A stretch of DNA of 64,000 bases from Sporosarcina cyprini (GTDB lineage Bacteria > Bacillota > Bacilli > Bacillales_A > Planococcaceae): contig NZ_JAKMHX010000025.1 in assembly GCF_022048975.1 (NCBI RefSeq), positions 124,001-188,000 on the forward strand, given 5' to 3'. Shown here piece by piece: positions 43,440-52,239 of this stretch. The stretch's first letter is position 1, and the number at the start of each line of letters is the position of its first letter. A program made the translations under genes and the position numbers. Below the pieces are notes generated by a model that was given only the letters and a program-made list of their open reading frames with translations, did not search any database and was not told where the DNA came from.

Positions 43440-43918
43440 GAATAATCAAACTCCTTTTTCACATTTTTTTGATCTGGACGATTACATCAAATGAACAGCT
43501 CGGAATCAGTATGTCGGTATATCTATCTGCCTCCTTCGACTGCAAGCTGAGAATCTGGGGTCATGTTCGGCTAACCAACTTGCGCAGCAGTGCCCCGTCT
43601 GCTTGTACATAACGATACCAAATGAAAATGACAGTGGTGTAACAACCAATTAACAAGTAACGGAGGAAATATTAACCGTTGTAATACAATCTTCAGACAG
43701 AAAAAGGATGGGATCTAATCTATTGGATGGTGTAATGCCAATTTATTCCTCACTATTATTGTAGGTCATGAAGGCCTCGCATTACTTTTTGATGGCAGGA
43801 GGAAGTGGTCAGAATGATCTAGCAGTTTGTATTACAATGTATTACAATCTGAAGGCAAAAAAATAATCCATCCTCGAGAAGGTACTCGAATTGGATGGAT
43901 ATGTGATCGCTAGATAGC
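43440..43918. other. Upstream region of the acidic surface protein
   Basis: No gene seen. The sequence TGTAATACA or its complement TGTATTACA occurs three times (near 43680, 43829 and 43840). These could be operator half-sites or remains of a repeat. Confidence 0.3.
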
Positions 43919-43920
43919 AG

Positions 43921-44320
43921 GGCTGAACGCCAGAATATCGGGACGAACGCCAGAACCCTGGTCTGAACGCCAGAATATCGGAACGAACGCCAGAATATCG
44001 GGACGAACGCCAGAACCCTGGTCTGAACGCCAGAATATCGGGACGAACGCCAGAAACCTGATCTGAACGCCAATAACTCAGGCTGAACGCCAATAACTCA
44101 GGCTGAACGCCAATACCTCGAGCTGAACGCCAATACCTCGAGCTGAACGCCAATACCTCGAGCTGAACGCCAATACCTCGAGCTGAACGCCAATAACTCA
44201 AGTTGAACGCCAATAACTTAGGCTGAACGCCAATAACCCGAGCTGAACGCCAATAACTCGAGCCGAACGCCAATAACTCCGGCCGAACACCAATACCTCA
44301 AGCTGAACGCCAATAAACAA
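43921..44320. repeat. 20-bp tandem repeat array, twenty units
   Basis: Twenty consecutive 20-bp units with invariant core GAACGCCA. Left units are of the type ACGAACGCCAGAATATCG; right units are AGCTGAACGCCAATACCTCG. The period is exact over 400 bases. Long open frames on the minus strand (YWRSARGIGVQ type) arise from the repeat and lack support. The same core, inverted, makes up the array at 56671-56840. Confidence 0.9.
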
Positions 44321-44352
44321 AATAAAGCACTAGACCCCCGCGCACCCTCCAA

Positions 44353-45126
44353 TTACTCCTGCTCTACGGCCTTCTTCTTCCGAAACAGATCATAGACGTT
44401 GATCCAGGCGGTAATCGGGATGACGAGGGCGATTCCGGTGCCGGCGCACAGGATGAGTGCTAGTTCTGAGCTGAATATTTTGGAGTTGATGATGTCACCG
44501 AAGGAGTAATGCAAGTCTTTAAACCAGATGAGTAGTGCCAAGTAGCCGCCGAAGAAGGCGAAAAATAATGTGTTGGTATCCGTGCCTAAAATATCCCGGC
44601 CGATATGGACGCCTGATGCAAAGAGCTCTTTTTTGCTGATAGCCGGGTTATTGCGAAACATTTCATGCATGGAGGAAGCGATGGAGATGGCCACATCCAT
44701 GACTGCGCCAATGGTGCTCATGATGATGACGGATACGCCAATCTTTATGAAGTCGACGCCAATGTAAAGGGACAGTCCGCTGAGGGCTTCGGTCTCCTCT
44801 TCGCCGAACCCTTGGATCATTAGGGTTTCCGAGACGATGACAATGAAAAACAGCAAGATGCATATGGTGATCATCGTAGAGAGGAAGGCTGTCACTGTTT
44901 TCCGGTTCACTTCATTAATATAGAACAAATTGATGCATCCGATCAGAATACTTGCGATGAAGGTAATCAGAATTGGATTAACGGTCGGACTGAGCATGAA
45001 AAACATTGCAATGAAGAGCACGCCAAAGTTGAGGAATAGCGAGATGAATGAGCGCACGCCATTTTTCCCACCGATCAGTACCATCAATAACAATAGAATG
45101 GCTCCTAGCCAAGTGATTGTGTTCAT
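44353..45126 (-). CDS. YibE/F family membrane protein (YibF-like)
   Basis: A 257-residue protein with about seven helices. YibE/F proteins are usually encoded as pairs in Firmicutes; here the start overlaps the upstream YibE-like gene by four bases. Marks: STIGAVMDVAISIASSMHEM and GTDTNTLFFAFFGGYLALLI, both repeated in the partner (GAIMDVAITMSSSLFA; TNILFFAYISGSIPMLIL). Function is not established; a transport role is likely. Confidence 0.88.
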   Translation of the reverse strand: MNTITWLGAILLLLMVLIGGKNGVRSFISLFLNFGVLFIAMFFMLSPTVNPILITFIASILIGCINLFYINEVNRKTVTAFLSTMITICILLFFIVIVSETLMIQGFGEEETEALSGLSLYIGVDFIKIGVSVIIMSTIGAVMDVAISIASSMHEMFRNNPAISKKELFASGVHIGRDILGTDTNTLFFAFFGGYLALLIWFKDLHYSFGDIINSKIFSSELALILCAGTGIALVIPITAWINVYDLFRKKKAVEQE

Positions 45127-46262
45127 ACGCCGGCCTTCTTTCGTTTAATGAAAAATAGGGTGGTGTACAGGCCAATCGGAATGGTAAGAACAATGCCGAT
45201 GCCGCCTGCTAATGCACGGGCAATCTCGAGCGAGAGATTCATCGACAGGGTGTAGCCGAGGGCTGAGGCATTCCGTAAAAACAAGATGAGCATTGGGATC
45301 GACCCGCTTATGTAGGCAAAGAACAAGATGTTTGTAATGGTTCCCATTATATCCCGTCCGATTTCCCGGCCCGACTTTTTAATAGCTTGGAAAGAGATGT
45401 CGGGGTTCCGTTCATACAGCGCGAACAGGGAGGACGACATTGTAATGGCCACATCCATAATGGCACCGAGAGAGCCGATAAAGAGGCCGCCCATAAACAC
45501 GATCTTATAAGGTCGCGTCACAAATTGCATTTCCTCGTAACGCAAGCCATTGCCTGATGTGAGCCAAATGATTGCAAACGTGATGGCCAGAGAAGCGAAC
45601 GTCCCGAGAAGTGTCGCGACGATGGCGGCATATGTTTTTTCGGTGAAGCCGCTGACGAACAGTAAGGAGATGGCAGTAAACAATAAAATACAAATGCCGC
45701 AGACAACGAGTAGATTAACTGCGGAGTGTTTAACGTAAAGATCCAGCGCGAAGGATAAAATCAGTACATTGATTACGAAACTGGCGATGGCAAACAATCC
45801 TTGCCGTTTGCCGACGATTAACAAAGCAAAGATGAATATCCATGCGAGGAGAACGACGTACTTGTCCCTTTTGACATCCAAAATGATCGCTGGCGATTTT
45901 ATCGTTCCTGCTGGATCCTTTTCCAGAAGTACGAATAATTCATTGCCTACGTTGTATTCTTGGTCGAATGCGCCGGAAGCGGAGTACTCGTTTACCAATT
46001 GAATCGATTGCCCTTTTTCTTCTCCATTTTGCAGAACTGCGACGAGCTGCTGTTTATATAAAATATCTTTGTTTTGAACTGGATCCGTTATGTTTGTTTC
46101 TTCCATCAGATTAGCCTGAACGACTTTGGCGATCGGACGGTCATAAAAAGAATAGTTGTGATTCACGAATAGGATGGAAACGATAAAGCAAATGAACAGG
46201 ACAGTGTAAAATGAAATCTGTTTCCTCCCGGGTTTATTGCGATTAGTCAAAAATCCATTCAA
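45123..46262 (-). CDS. YibE/F family membrane protein (YibE-like)
   Basis: A 379-residue protein with a TTG start eight bases after AAGGAGGTG. One N-terminal helix is followed by an extracellular domain of about 100 residues (start NHNYSFYDRPIAKVVQANLM), an OB-like region with NELFVLLEKDPAGTI, then about seven helices homologous to the downstream partner. Genes 44353 and 45123 form a two-gene operon. The pair may work as one complex; no substrate is known. Confidence 0.88.
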   Translation of the reverse strand: MNGFLTNRNKPGRKQISFYTVLFICFIVSILFVNHNYSFYDRPIAKVVQANLMEETNITDPVQNKDILYKQQLVAVLQNGEEKGQSIQLVNEYSASGAFDQEYNVGNELFVLLEKDPAGTIKSPAIILDVKRDKYVVLLAWIFIFALLIVGKRQGLFAIASFVINVLILSFALDLYVKHSAVNLLVVCGICILLFTAISLLFVSGFTEKTYAAIVATLLGTFASLAITFAIIWLTSGNGLRYEEMQFVTRPYKIVFMGGLFIGSLGAIMDVAITMSSSLFALYERNPDISFQAIKKSGREIGRDIMGTITNILFFAYISGSIPMLILFLRNASALGYTLSMNLSLEIARALAGGIGIVLTIPIGLYTTLFFIKRKKAGV

Positions 46263-46377
46263 CAGGGGACACCTCCTTGGGGTCTGCGTGAACCGTTTGT
46301 ACGGACGGGCACCGACTAAAAGGATAGACCAAATAGTTTTCGTCCGTCAAACGTTAGCAAGAGGAGGAGTCGATTAT

Positions 46378-47166
46378 TCACGAATCCAATCTATCTAGAA
46401 TCCGTCTTTTGCGGTACAGCATCTTCCCGGTTTCCGCAAGGTCTTGCAAGGCAGCCCGGTTTGTGAAGGCACCAAAAACAAGCCCTGCGATTGGAATCAT
46501 TTGAAACAGCTTCTTCCAGCCGAATTGATCCCGGTACGAAAATACAACTTCCCGCCAGCCTTGCAGTTCAGAAAGGACTTCCCGCTTCATCTCATCTTGC
46601 GAATCAAATTGGGAGAGTTGCGCCAAGATGGCTTCCTTCCCGACGATGTCTGCCGCAACGAATTGCATGCATTTGACGACAAATACACGTTCCTCTTTAT
46701 CATTTGGATCAAAACCGTAACAAATGGCGATGTCCTGCAAGGTTTTGATTTGCAGTCCAAGCAATAGCGGGATATCGATGGATAAGGTAAAGATGCCTCC
46801 GACACCTGTGCTCGCTCCTTGAAGAGTCGCTATCTTTTTTCTGTTTACCGTAATTTTATCTACCGCATCATCCATCGTAGCGATAGGTAGATGCTTTACC
46901 TGTTCCAGTGTATCCACGGACAGATTCGGATAATAAGAAGGGAGCTTTGAAACGGAGCTTAAATAGCTGCCCCCGGTTTGAATATATTGCCCAAGTTCGT
47001 CAAGCAGTGTTCCGATTTTCGTTTGAATGAAAGCGGGTGTCCATTTGTCCAAAAGTTTAAATGGGAGCCGGCCGAGCTTCTCCCAAAACCATAAATCCTT
47101 CTGATCCTTTTCCCAGTCCTCTATTTTTACTAACTCATTTGCCAACCACTCTTGTGATTCAGTCAC
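46378..47166 (-). CDS. EcsC family protein
   Basis: A 262-residue protein, GTG start behind GGAGGAG. It matches the EcsC family: GASTGVGGIFTLSIDIPLLL and LQIKTLQDIAICYGFDPNDK are characteristic, and the C-terminus has a hydrophobic segment with PIAGLVFGAFTNRAALQDLA. In B. subtilis, ecsC sits with the EcsAB ABC transporter, but stand-alone members like this one are common. Function unknown, probably membrane-associated. Confidence 0.85.
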   Translation of the reverse strand: MTESQEWLANELVKIEDWEKDQKDLWFWEKLGRLPFKLLDKWTPAFIQTKIGTLLDELGQYIQTGGSYLSSVSKLPSYYPNLSVDTLEQVKHLPIATMDDAVDKITVNRKKIATLQGASTGVGGIFTLSIDIPLLLGLQIKTLQDIAICYGFDPNDKEERVFVVKCMQFVAADIVGKEAILAQLSQFDSQDEMKREVLSELQGWREVVFSYRDQFGWKKLFQMIPIAGLVFGAFTNRAALQDLAETGKMLYRKRRILDRLDS

Positions 47167-47327
47167 TGCGCACTCCTCCGATTTCTATGAATACTAGTAA
47201 TACGTATTTGCTTTCGTAAAGGTTCATTTTCATTAAGAGAGGGCAAGAGAAAGTAAATAAAAGGACGCCATGGGGAAATTAATGTTATAGTTAGCAGGTG
47301 AATTTTAAAGTTAGGCGGGTGAACAGC

Positions 47328-47705
47328 ATGATTGAAGTGAAAACATCTACGATAAGTGATGGAGAATTTAACAGGGGAGTATTCGCGACTTGCGACATTA
47401 AAAAAGGGACCTTGTTGCATGAAGCTCCTGTAATTGCTTATCCAAACGACCAACATCACCACATTGAACAAACGATATTGGCTGATTATGCTTTTGAATA
47501 TGGCATTAATCATACCGCCATTCTTCTTGGTTACGGAATGCTTTTCAATCATTCCTATCAACCGAATGCGACCTATGAGATTCGATTCGACAAGCATACG
47601 TTTGATTTTTTTGCGTATACGGATATTAAAGCGGGCGAAGAGATTTTGATTAATTACAACGGTGACGAAGAAGATCAAGAAAAACTTTGGTTTGACAAGG
47701 AGTAG
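47328..47705 (+). CDS. SET domain protein, possible protein-lysine methyltransferase
   Basis: 125 residues from the ATG behind AGGCGGGTG; a GTG at 47298 in the same frame has no site. The minimal SET fold is visible: FNRGVFATCDIKKGTLLHEA at the start, GMLFNHSYQPNATYEI (the NHS motif that binds SAM), and DIKAGEEILINYNGDEE with the catalytic Tyr. No separate substrate-binding domain is present. Such short SET proteins in Bacillales have no known target. Confidence 0.88.
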   Translation: MIEVKTSTISDGEFNRGVFATCDIKKGTLLHEAPVIAYPNDQHHHIEQTILADYAFEYGINHTAILLGYGMLFNHSYQPNATYEIRFDKHTFDFFAYTDIKAGEEILINYNGDEEDQEKLWFDKE

Positions 47706-47751
47706 GCTGGTGTTCTGAATGCCAATTGCTTCGATGTAAAGCTTCTTTATG

Positions 47752-47789
47752 AAAAAACGTCAGCTTCATTGTAAAAGTTGACGTTTTTC
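47752..47789. terminator. Bidirectional terminator between convergent genes
   Basis: AAAAACGTCA pairs with TGACGTTTTT, giving A-run and T-run on opposite sides of the stem. Confidence 0.8.
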
Positions 47790-47803
47790 TCTGTCTTGCT
47801 GTA

Positions 47804-49528
47804 TTAGTACTCTACACCGTGCCGAGTGTGCGTTTTAAATGCTTCTTTATTCGGTTCAAAATAATCCTCATTATAGTGTGCTACAAATTTATCCTTTTCA
47901 ATGTAACCCGAACCCCATGTGGGATCCATAGTCAGCCATTCGCCATCTACCTTTACTTCGACCCAAGCGTGGCGGGAATAATTAAAACCGGCTCCTGCAG
48001 TCCCAGCAACATAACGCGCTTCCATGCCGCCTGCTCGCAGCAGGGCAATAGCAAGATACGTGTAATCTTGGCAAATCCCTGTTTGCAATTCGAGCACTTT
48101 CAATGCACTATCATCCCACTCAAATTCGCTATTCTTCATCTTATCCACATCATAGGATATGTTTTTGGCAGTATACTCATAAACTGCTTTGGCTTTTTCT
48201 CGCTCTGTCATCGAATTCTTCATCAGGTCATTGGCAATTGAAATGATTTTCGGAGAATCAGATTGAACCCCGCGAGATGGCAATAAATCACGTTGATCCT
48301 TCGCAGTATTGGTTACGGAGAATTGAGCTACATTATAATAATAAAACCTGTCGCTATTCTTTTCTTTTATTTCCGGAACACTTACAGTTACTTCGTATGT
48401 TCCTGGACCGAATCGTAAATAGAATTCGTCATCAAATTGATAATGTTCGACTGGGATCACGTCGAGTGCCTCTTCGCCATCCTTTTTCGTTGAAATGTAA
48501 AGATGCGTTGTTTCTTTTGCAAAGGGAGCATCTTTATCGATGCTTCCCTTTATTCGATACGTCAAATCGGTTTCTTGACCACCATAAGCAGGAGAAATGA
48601 GATGGACCCCCCGTTCTTCATAGGTGGTCATATAAATGATGGGCTCTGTCACAAGGTCTGACTCGTTATCGATATATAGGACGGTACCATCTTGATAATA
48701 GTTATCTCTTTCCTTGTCGGGGACATAGACTTTTAATTTGTGTACGCCCTTTCCATAAAATAAAGGAATATCATATGAAAACTCACCATTTTTAATGGGG
48801 ATGATATGTTTCCAAGATTGTGTGTCCTTTGTGAGTTCTACCATAAGCAGATTTTTATCTTCGTTTATTGAATCGATTGTTCCTGTCAGTGTAAAAACTT
48901 TATTTCCCTTTAAGTATCCACTATCCGGATCTTGTATCTTCAACCCGGCTTCTTGAGCAAAGGGAGTAAACGTCATGTCTCGTTGTATACTTGGATTTAC
49001 GTTGAAAACTTTGAAGTCTGCTAGGTCATAGTAATAATTAGATTGTGTTTTACTTGGAAGGAGTACAGTTACTCGATATTCACCTTCTCCATTAAAGAGC
49101 CCCGCCTCTTGTTTGAATTTCCCATCTTTTATTGGCACAAAGAATTCTTGGTAGGGGTCTGTAATGGAATCTCCCAAAAACTGAATTTTGATCCATACAT
49201 AGTGTTCCTGTAATTGCTCATGCTGTTCTACAGTTCCTTCAATCGTGACAAATTCATTGACTGCAAAGTTAGTATGAGTGGGTTCTGCTAACGTCGCACC
49301 CACTTCTTCGGCATAACTTGTCAATTCCAAAGGTGAGGATTCAAGTTCTGTATTTTTCTTTGTCACCGCAGCCTCAAATTCATTTTCCTTCTCTTTTTCC
49401 TGCTCTTTCTGTTGCTCGGCTGTTGGTTGTGTATCCTTTTCAGGAGGTGCAGACTCCTTCGCGCATGCTCCCAATAAAAATAAAAAAAGGAGTGAGATAA
49501 GCCAACCGCGAGCTTGGCGTTTAGACAT
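47804..49528 (-). CDS. Transglutaminase-like lipoprotein
   Basis: A 574-residue exported lipoprotein: signal GWLISLLFLFLLGAC with Cys22 or nearby lipidated. A Lys/Glu-rich linker follows, then four beta-sandwich-like repeats of about 95 residues (each with a phrase such as GEYRVTVLLPSKTQSNYYYD), then a C-terminal transglutaminase-like domain. Its Cys-His-Asp triad is Cys486 (LQTGICQDYTYLA), His520 (YSRHAWVEV) and Asp535 (LTMDPTWGSG). Family members act as surface proteases or cross-linking enzymes. The repeats probably span the cell wall. Confidence 0.88.
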   Translation of the reverse strand: MSKRQARGWLISLLFLFLLGACAKESAPPEKDTQPTAEQQKEQEKEKENEFEAAVTKKNTELESSPLELTSYAEEVGATLAEPTHTNFAVNEFVTIEGTVEQHEQLQEHYVWIKIQFLGDSITDPYQEFFVPIKDGKFKQEAGLFNGEGEYRVTVLLPSKTQSNYYYDLADFKVFNVNPSIQRDMTFTPFAQEAGLKIQDPDSGYLKGNKVFTLTGTIDSINEDKNLLMVELTKDTQSWKHIIPIKNGEFSYDIPLFYGKGVHKLKVYVPDKERDNYYQDGTVLYIDNESDLVTEPIIYMTTYEERGVHLISPAYGGQETDLTYRIKGSIDKDAPFAKETTHLYISTKKDGEEALDVIPVEHYQFDDEFYLRFGPGTYEVTVSVPEIKEKNSDRFYYYNVAQFSVTNTAKDQRDLLPSRGVQSDSPKIISIANDLMKNSMTEREKAKAVYEYTAKNISYDVDKMKNSEFEWDDSALKVLELQTGICQDYTYLAIALLRAGGMEARYVAGTAGAGFNYSRHAWVEVKVDGEWLTMDPTWGSGYIEKDKFVAHYNEDYFEPNKEAFKTHTRHGVEY

Positions 49529-49827
49529 TGGATTCCTCCTACAATTTTTATAGATAGTCCTATTATATCAGTATTTTCAAATTAATTCTCCGGTTGCCTA
49601 GTTTGGCATCTGTGAGACTGAAAAAGATAAACATTTGAAAAGAGGAAAAGCTTACAATTCACAAATTATTCAAATGTAAGCGTTTGAGTTTGAATGAATT
49701 GTGAATTCCTTCACATGGGCATTTATTTTCGAAAAAAAGGGTGTATGATGAAGATAGTAAGAGACATTGACAGACAACAGGTATCCATGAAACGCAAATA
49801 ACTATACTCTAAAAGGAGCGAACTATC

Positions 49828-49950
49828 ATGTGGGTTATCACATTGTTCGAGCAGAAAAGCGTACGGATTTATGAATATGCACAAAAAGTAGAAGCTATCC
49901 AAGCCATGAAGCATTTTGGCAGAAACGCCATCTTGTCTTACACAAATTAA
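49828..49950 (+). CDS. 40-residue small protein
   Basis: ATG behind AAAAGGAGCG with seven-base spacing; 40 codons, then a good terminator 10 bases after the stop. It starts MWVITLFEQKSVRIYEYAQK and continues with a helix (VEAIQAMKHF). This MWVITxF start is shared by small proteins I associate with Bacillaceae genomes. A single gene with its own promoter region and terminator supports a real product. Function unknown. Confidence 0.65.
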   Translation: MWVITLFEQKSVRIYEYAQKVEAIQAMKHFGRNAILSYTN

Positions 49951-49960
49951 ACCAAGCGAG

Positions 49961-49989
49961 CCGCAACGAATGTAGTTGCGGTTTTTTTG
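49961..49989 (+). terminator. Terminator of the 40-residue protein gene
   Basis: CCGCAAC/GTTGCGG stem, seven-base loop, then seven T. Confidence 0.85.
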
Positions 49990-50162
49990 TGCTAATGAAG
50001 TTGGGGCGCATAGAACAGTAGGCTCCTGCTTGGAAGTCGGCATAATTTTCTTTCAAATAGGATAATTTATAAGGATGGCCACCAAAAGAGAGGACTCGAA
50101 ATTTCTGTTATAATGAGCCCGATACATAAGCAAATCAGTTCTTTGCAGTTCGGAGGGATTCA

Positions 50163-51428
50163 ATGATTTTTTTACGAAACCGGCTTCTAGGATACGGAGT
50201 GGACCCGGCTTGGGCTGACCTGCTCGCTGCGATACTACTCGTTTTGATTGTTACACTGCTTTGCATTCTGGCCAATTTCATTTCAAAGCAGGTGGTCATC
50301 CGATTAATCACCCACTTTGTAAGAAAGAATAAGTTCCGTTGGGATAATGTACTGTTGGAGCGGAAGGTGTTCCATAAGCTGTCTCATTTTGTGCCAGCCA
50401 TCATTGTCTATTATTTTGCGTCCGCCTTCCCAACTTATCAGAAGGCAATTGAAACATTGGCGATCACCTATATGATGATAGTGGCGTTCAGCGTAATTAA
50501 TCGTTTGTTGAGTGTCTTTAATGATATTTATCAAACGTATGAGATTTCAAAATCCAAGCCGATCAAGGGCTATATTCAAGTAGCTAAAATTATTGTGATC
50601 ATTATTGGCACCATACTGGTGATAGCCAATTTGGTGGGAGAAAGCCCGGTAATTCTGCTTAGCGGAATCGGGGCGCTGTCGGCTGTGTTCATGTTAGTAT
50701 TCAAAGATTCACTATTAGGGCTAGTGGCGGGCGTACAATTATCCGCGACGGATATGGTCCGGGTCGGCGATTGGATTGAGATGCCGAAGTATGGGGCCGA
50801 TGGGGATGTTATTGATATTTCATTGAACACGGTGATGGTGAGGAATTTTGACCGGACGGTAACGATGATTCCGAGCTATGCGCTTATTTCGGACTCCTTC
50901 ATCAACTGGCGGGGTATGCAAGAATCCGGGGGCAGACGCATTAAACGTGCCTTGTATATCGATACATCCAGCATCATGTTTTGCACGGAGGAAATGATTG
51001 AGCATTACAAAGGCATTCATTTCTTGAAGGATTATCTCCTAGAACGTGAAGCCGAGATCAAGGAATACAACCAAATCAATCAAGTTGACCGCAGCAACCG
51101 CGTCAATGGGAGAGCGTTGACGAATATCGGGGTGTTCCGTGAATACATCCAGCAATATCTCCGGCGGCATCCAGGCATCCATCAGGAGATGACATTAATG
51201 GTCCGTCAGCTTGCGCCGGGAGAGAACGGGCTGCCGATTGAAATTTATGCTTTTGCGAACAGCACCCAGTGGACATATTATGAAACAGTGCAAGCCGATA
51301 TTTTCGATCACTTATTTGCCGTCGCCGGTGAATTTGGATTGCGCGTCTTCCAAAACCCGACAGGCAGCGATTTCAAATGGCTTCCGGAACGGGCAGAAAA
51401 AGCAGGACCGAAACCCGAAGGAGAGTAA
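50163..51428 (+). CDS. Mechanosensitive channel MscS family, YbdG-like
   Basis: A 421-residue membrane protein with about five helices. The pore helix and start of the beta domain are seen in ILLSGIGALSAVFMLVFKDS followed by LLGLVAGVQLSATDMVRVGD and WIEMPKYGADGDVIDISLNT. A C-terminal insertion (residues 270-330) typical of the YbdG branch lies before the final alpha/beta part. These channels open with membrane tension in hypo-osmotic shock. Monocistronic, with a terminator after it. Confidence 0.92.
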   Translation: MIFLRNRLLGYGVDPAWADLLAAILLVLIVTLLCILANFISKQVVIRLITHFVRKNKFRWDNVLLERKVFHKLSHFVPAIIVYYFASAFPTYQKAIETLAITYMMIVAFSVINRLLSVFNDIYQTYEISKSKPIKGYIQVAKIIVIIIGTILVIANLVGESPVILLSGIGALSAVFMLVFKDSLLGLVAGVQLSATDMVRVGDWIEMPKYGADGDVIDISLNTVMVRNFDRTVTMIPSYALISDSFINWRGMQESGGRRIKRALYIDTSSIMFCTEEMIEHYKGIHFLKDYLLEREAEIKEYNQINQVDRSNRVNGRALTNIGVFREYIQQYLRRHPGIHQEMTLMVRQLAPGENGLPIEIYAFANSTQWTYYETVQADIFDHLFAVAGEFGLRVFQNPTGSDFKWLPERAEKAGPKPEGE

Positions 51429-51545
51429 GATATGTAACGAAGATGTTCAGTAGGTAGGGAAAAGAGTTGCAAGTTAATAATGAATCGGTTATTCTTTCCT
51501 TAAGGAAACTTTCTCGATTGTATATCCATTCCTATTTCTATATTG

Positions 51546-51580
51546 AAAACTCCCGGTTGTGGTGGCCGGGAGTTTTCGTG
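51546..51580. terminator. Hairpin downstream of the MscS-like gene
   Basis: AAAACTCCCGG pairs with CCGGGAGTTTT with a nine-base loop. Symmetric A/T flanks suit either strand. Confidence 0.82.
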
Positions 51581-51641
51581 TTTTCTCAAGAGTTTTTCAG
51601 AAGGCGAATTATTATATGCCTTTTATTAGTCAAAAAAGGCA

Positions 51642-52067
51642 TCATTCTTCTTCCACTAAATTCTCCTTCATCTGCAGCAGCATCCGCCGCATGAGCAATA
51701 ATTCCTCCGGCATCATGCCGCTGAACATCGTCTCTTCGTGTTCGCGCCAAATACGATGGACCGGCTCCTCTAATTGCCTGCCCTTTTCAGTAAGATACAC
51801 GTTGGAAATGCGGTGGTCCGTGTCGTCGGGCTTCCGATAAATGATTTCATCCTGCTCCAGTTTGCGGAGCATATTGCTGATCGTTGAAGCTTCGGATCCG
51901 GTTTTGTGCTTCAACTGGGATTGGGTAATGCCATCTTGCTCCCATAGATGAGCCAAGGCCAGTTCTTGGCCGATGTGCAATCCAATCTCGCGGAGTGCTT
52001 GGGTATACCGTTTTCGTGTTTGGATCGCAATCGATTGCAGTAACAGCCTGATTTCACTTTCGATCAT
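51642..52067 (-). CDS. MarR-family transcriptional regulator
   Basis: 141 residues from the ATG at 52067, about nine bases after AAGGGGGAC; an upstream GTG-frame start at 52088 overlaps that site. The winged helix-turn-helix is ITQSQLKHKTGSEASTISNM with LRKLEQDEIIYRKPDDTDHR, the classical MarR recognition and wing. Divergent from an MFS pump, with a 12-base palindrome in the pump promoter. It most likely represses the pump and itself and is released by a small toxic compound. Confidence 0.92.
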   Translation of the reverse strand: MIESEIRLLLQSIAIQTRKRYTQALREIGLHIGQELALAHLWEQDGITQSQLKHKTGSEASTISNMLRKLEQDEIIYRKPDDTDHRISNVYLTEKGRQLEEPVHRIWREHEETMFSGMMPEELLLMRRMLLQMKENLVEEE

Positions 52068-52152
52068 GGGAAGCGTCCCCCTTGTCACTTAGTTGGTAGG
52101 CTAATTATAGCAGACTTTAATTTAGCTTTGTATCATCAGTTAAATAAATAAG

Positions 52153-52192
52153 TTGACTTAAAATTTCATATCCTGTTTAATTAGCATGCTAA
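52153..52192 (+). promoter_or_regulatory. Promoter and MarR-type operator of the MFS gene
   Basis: TTGACT (52153-52158), 17 bases, then TTTAAT (52176-52181). A perfect palindrome TTAGCATGCTAA (52181-52192) overlaps the end of the -10 box and the start site region, as expected for repression by the divergent MarR protein. Confidence 0.6.
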
Positions 52193-52239
52193 CTATTTTT
52201 CGTAGTATGTGAACTAATAATTTTTTGGGGGTTTGATGA

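Noticed and set aside
43842-44273. 143-codon minus-strand open frame with YWRSARGIGVQ-type repeats
   Set aside because: It arises from the 20-bp tandem array read through three frames; there is no ribosome site and the period explains its openness.
11879-44320. CRISPR arrays at the tandem repeats
   Set aside because: Units are contiguous without unique spacers, and no cas genes are present.
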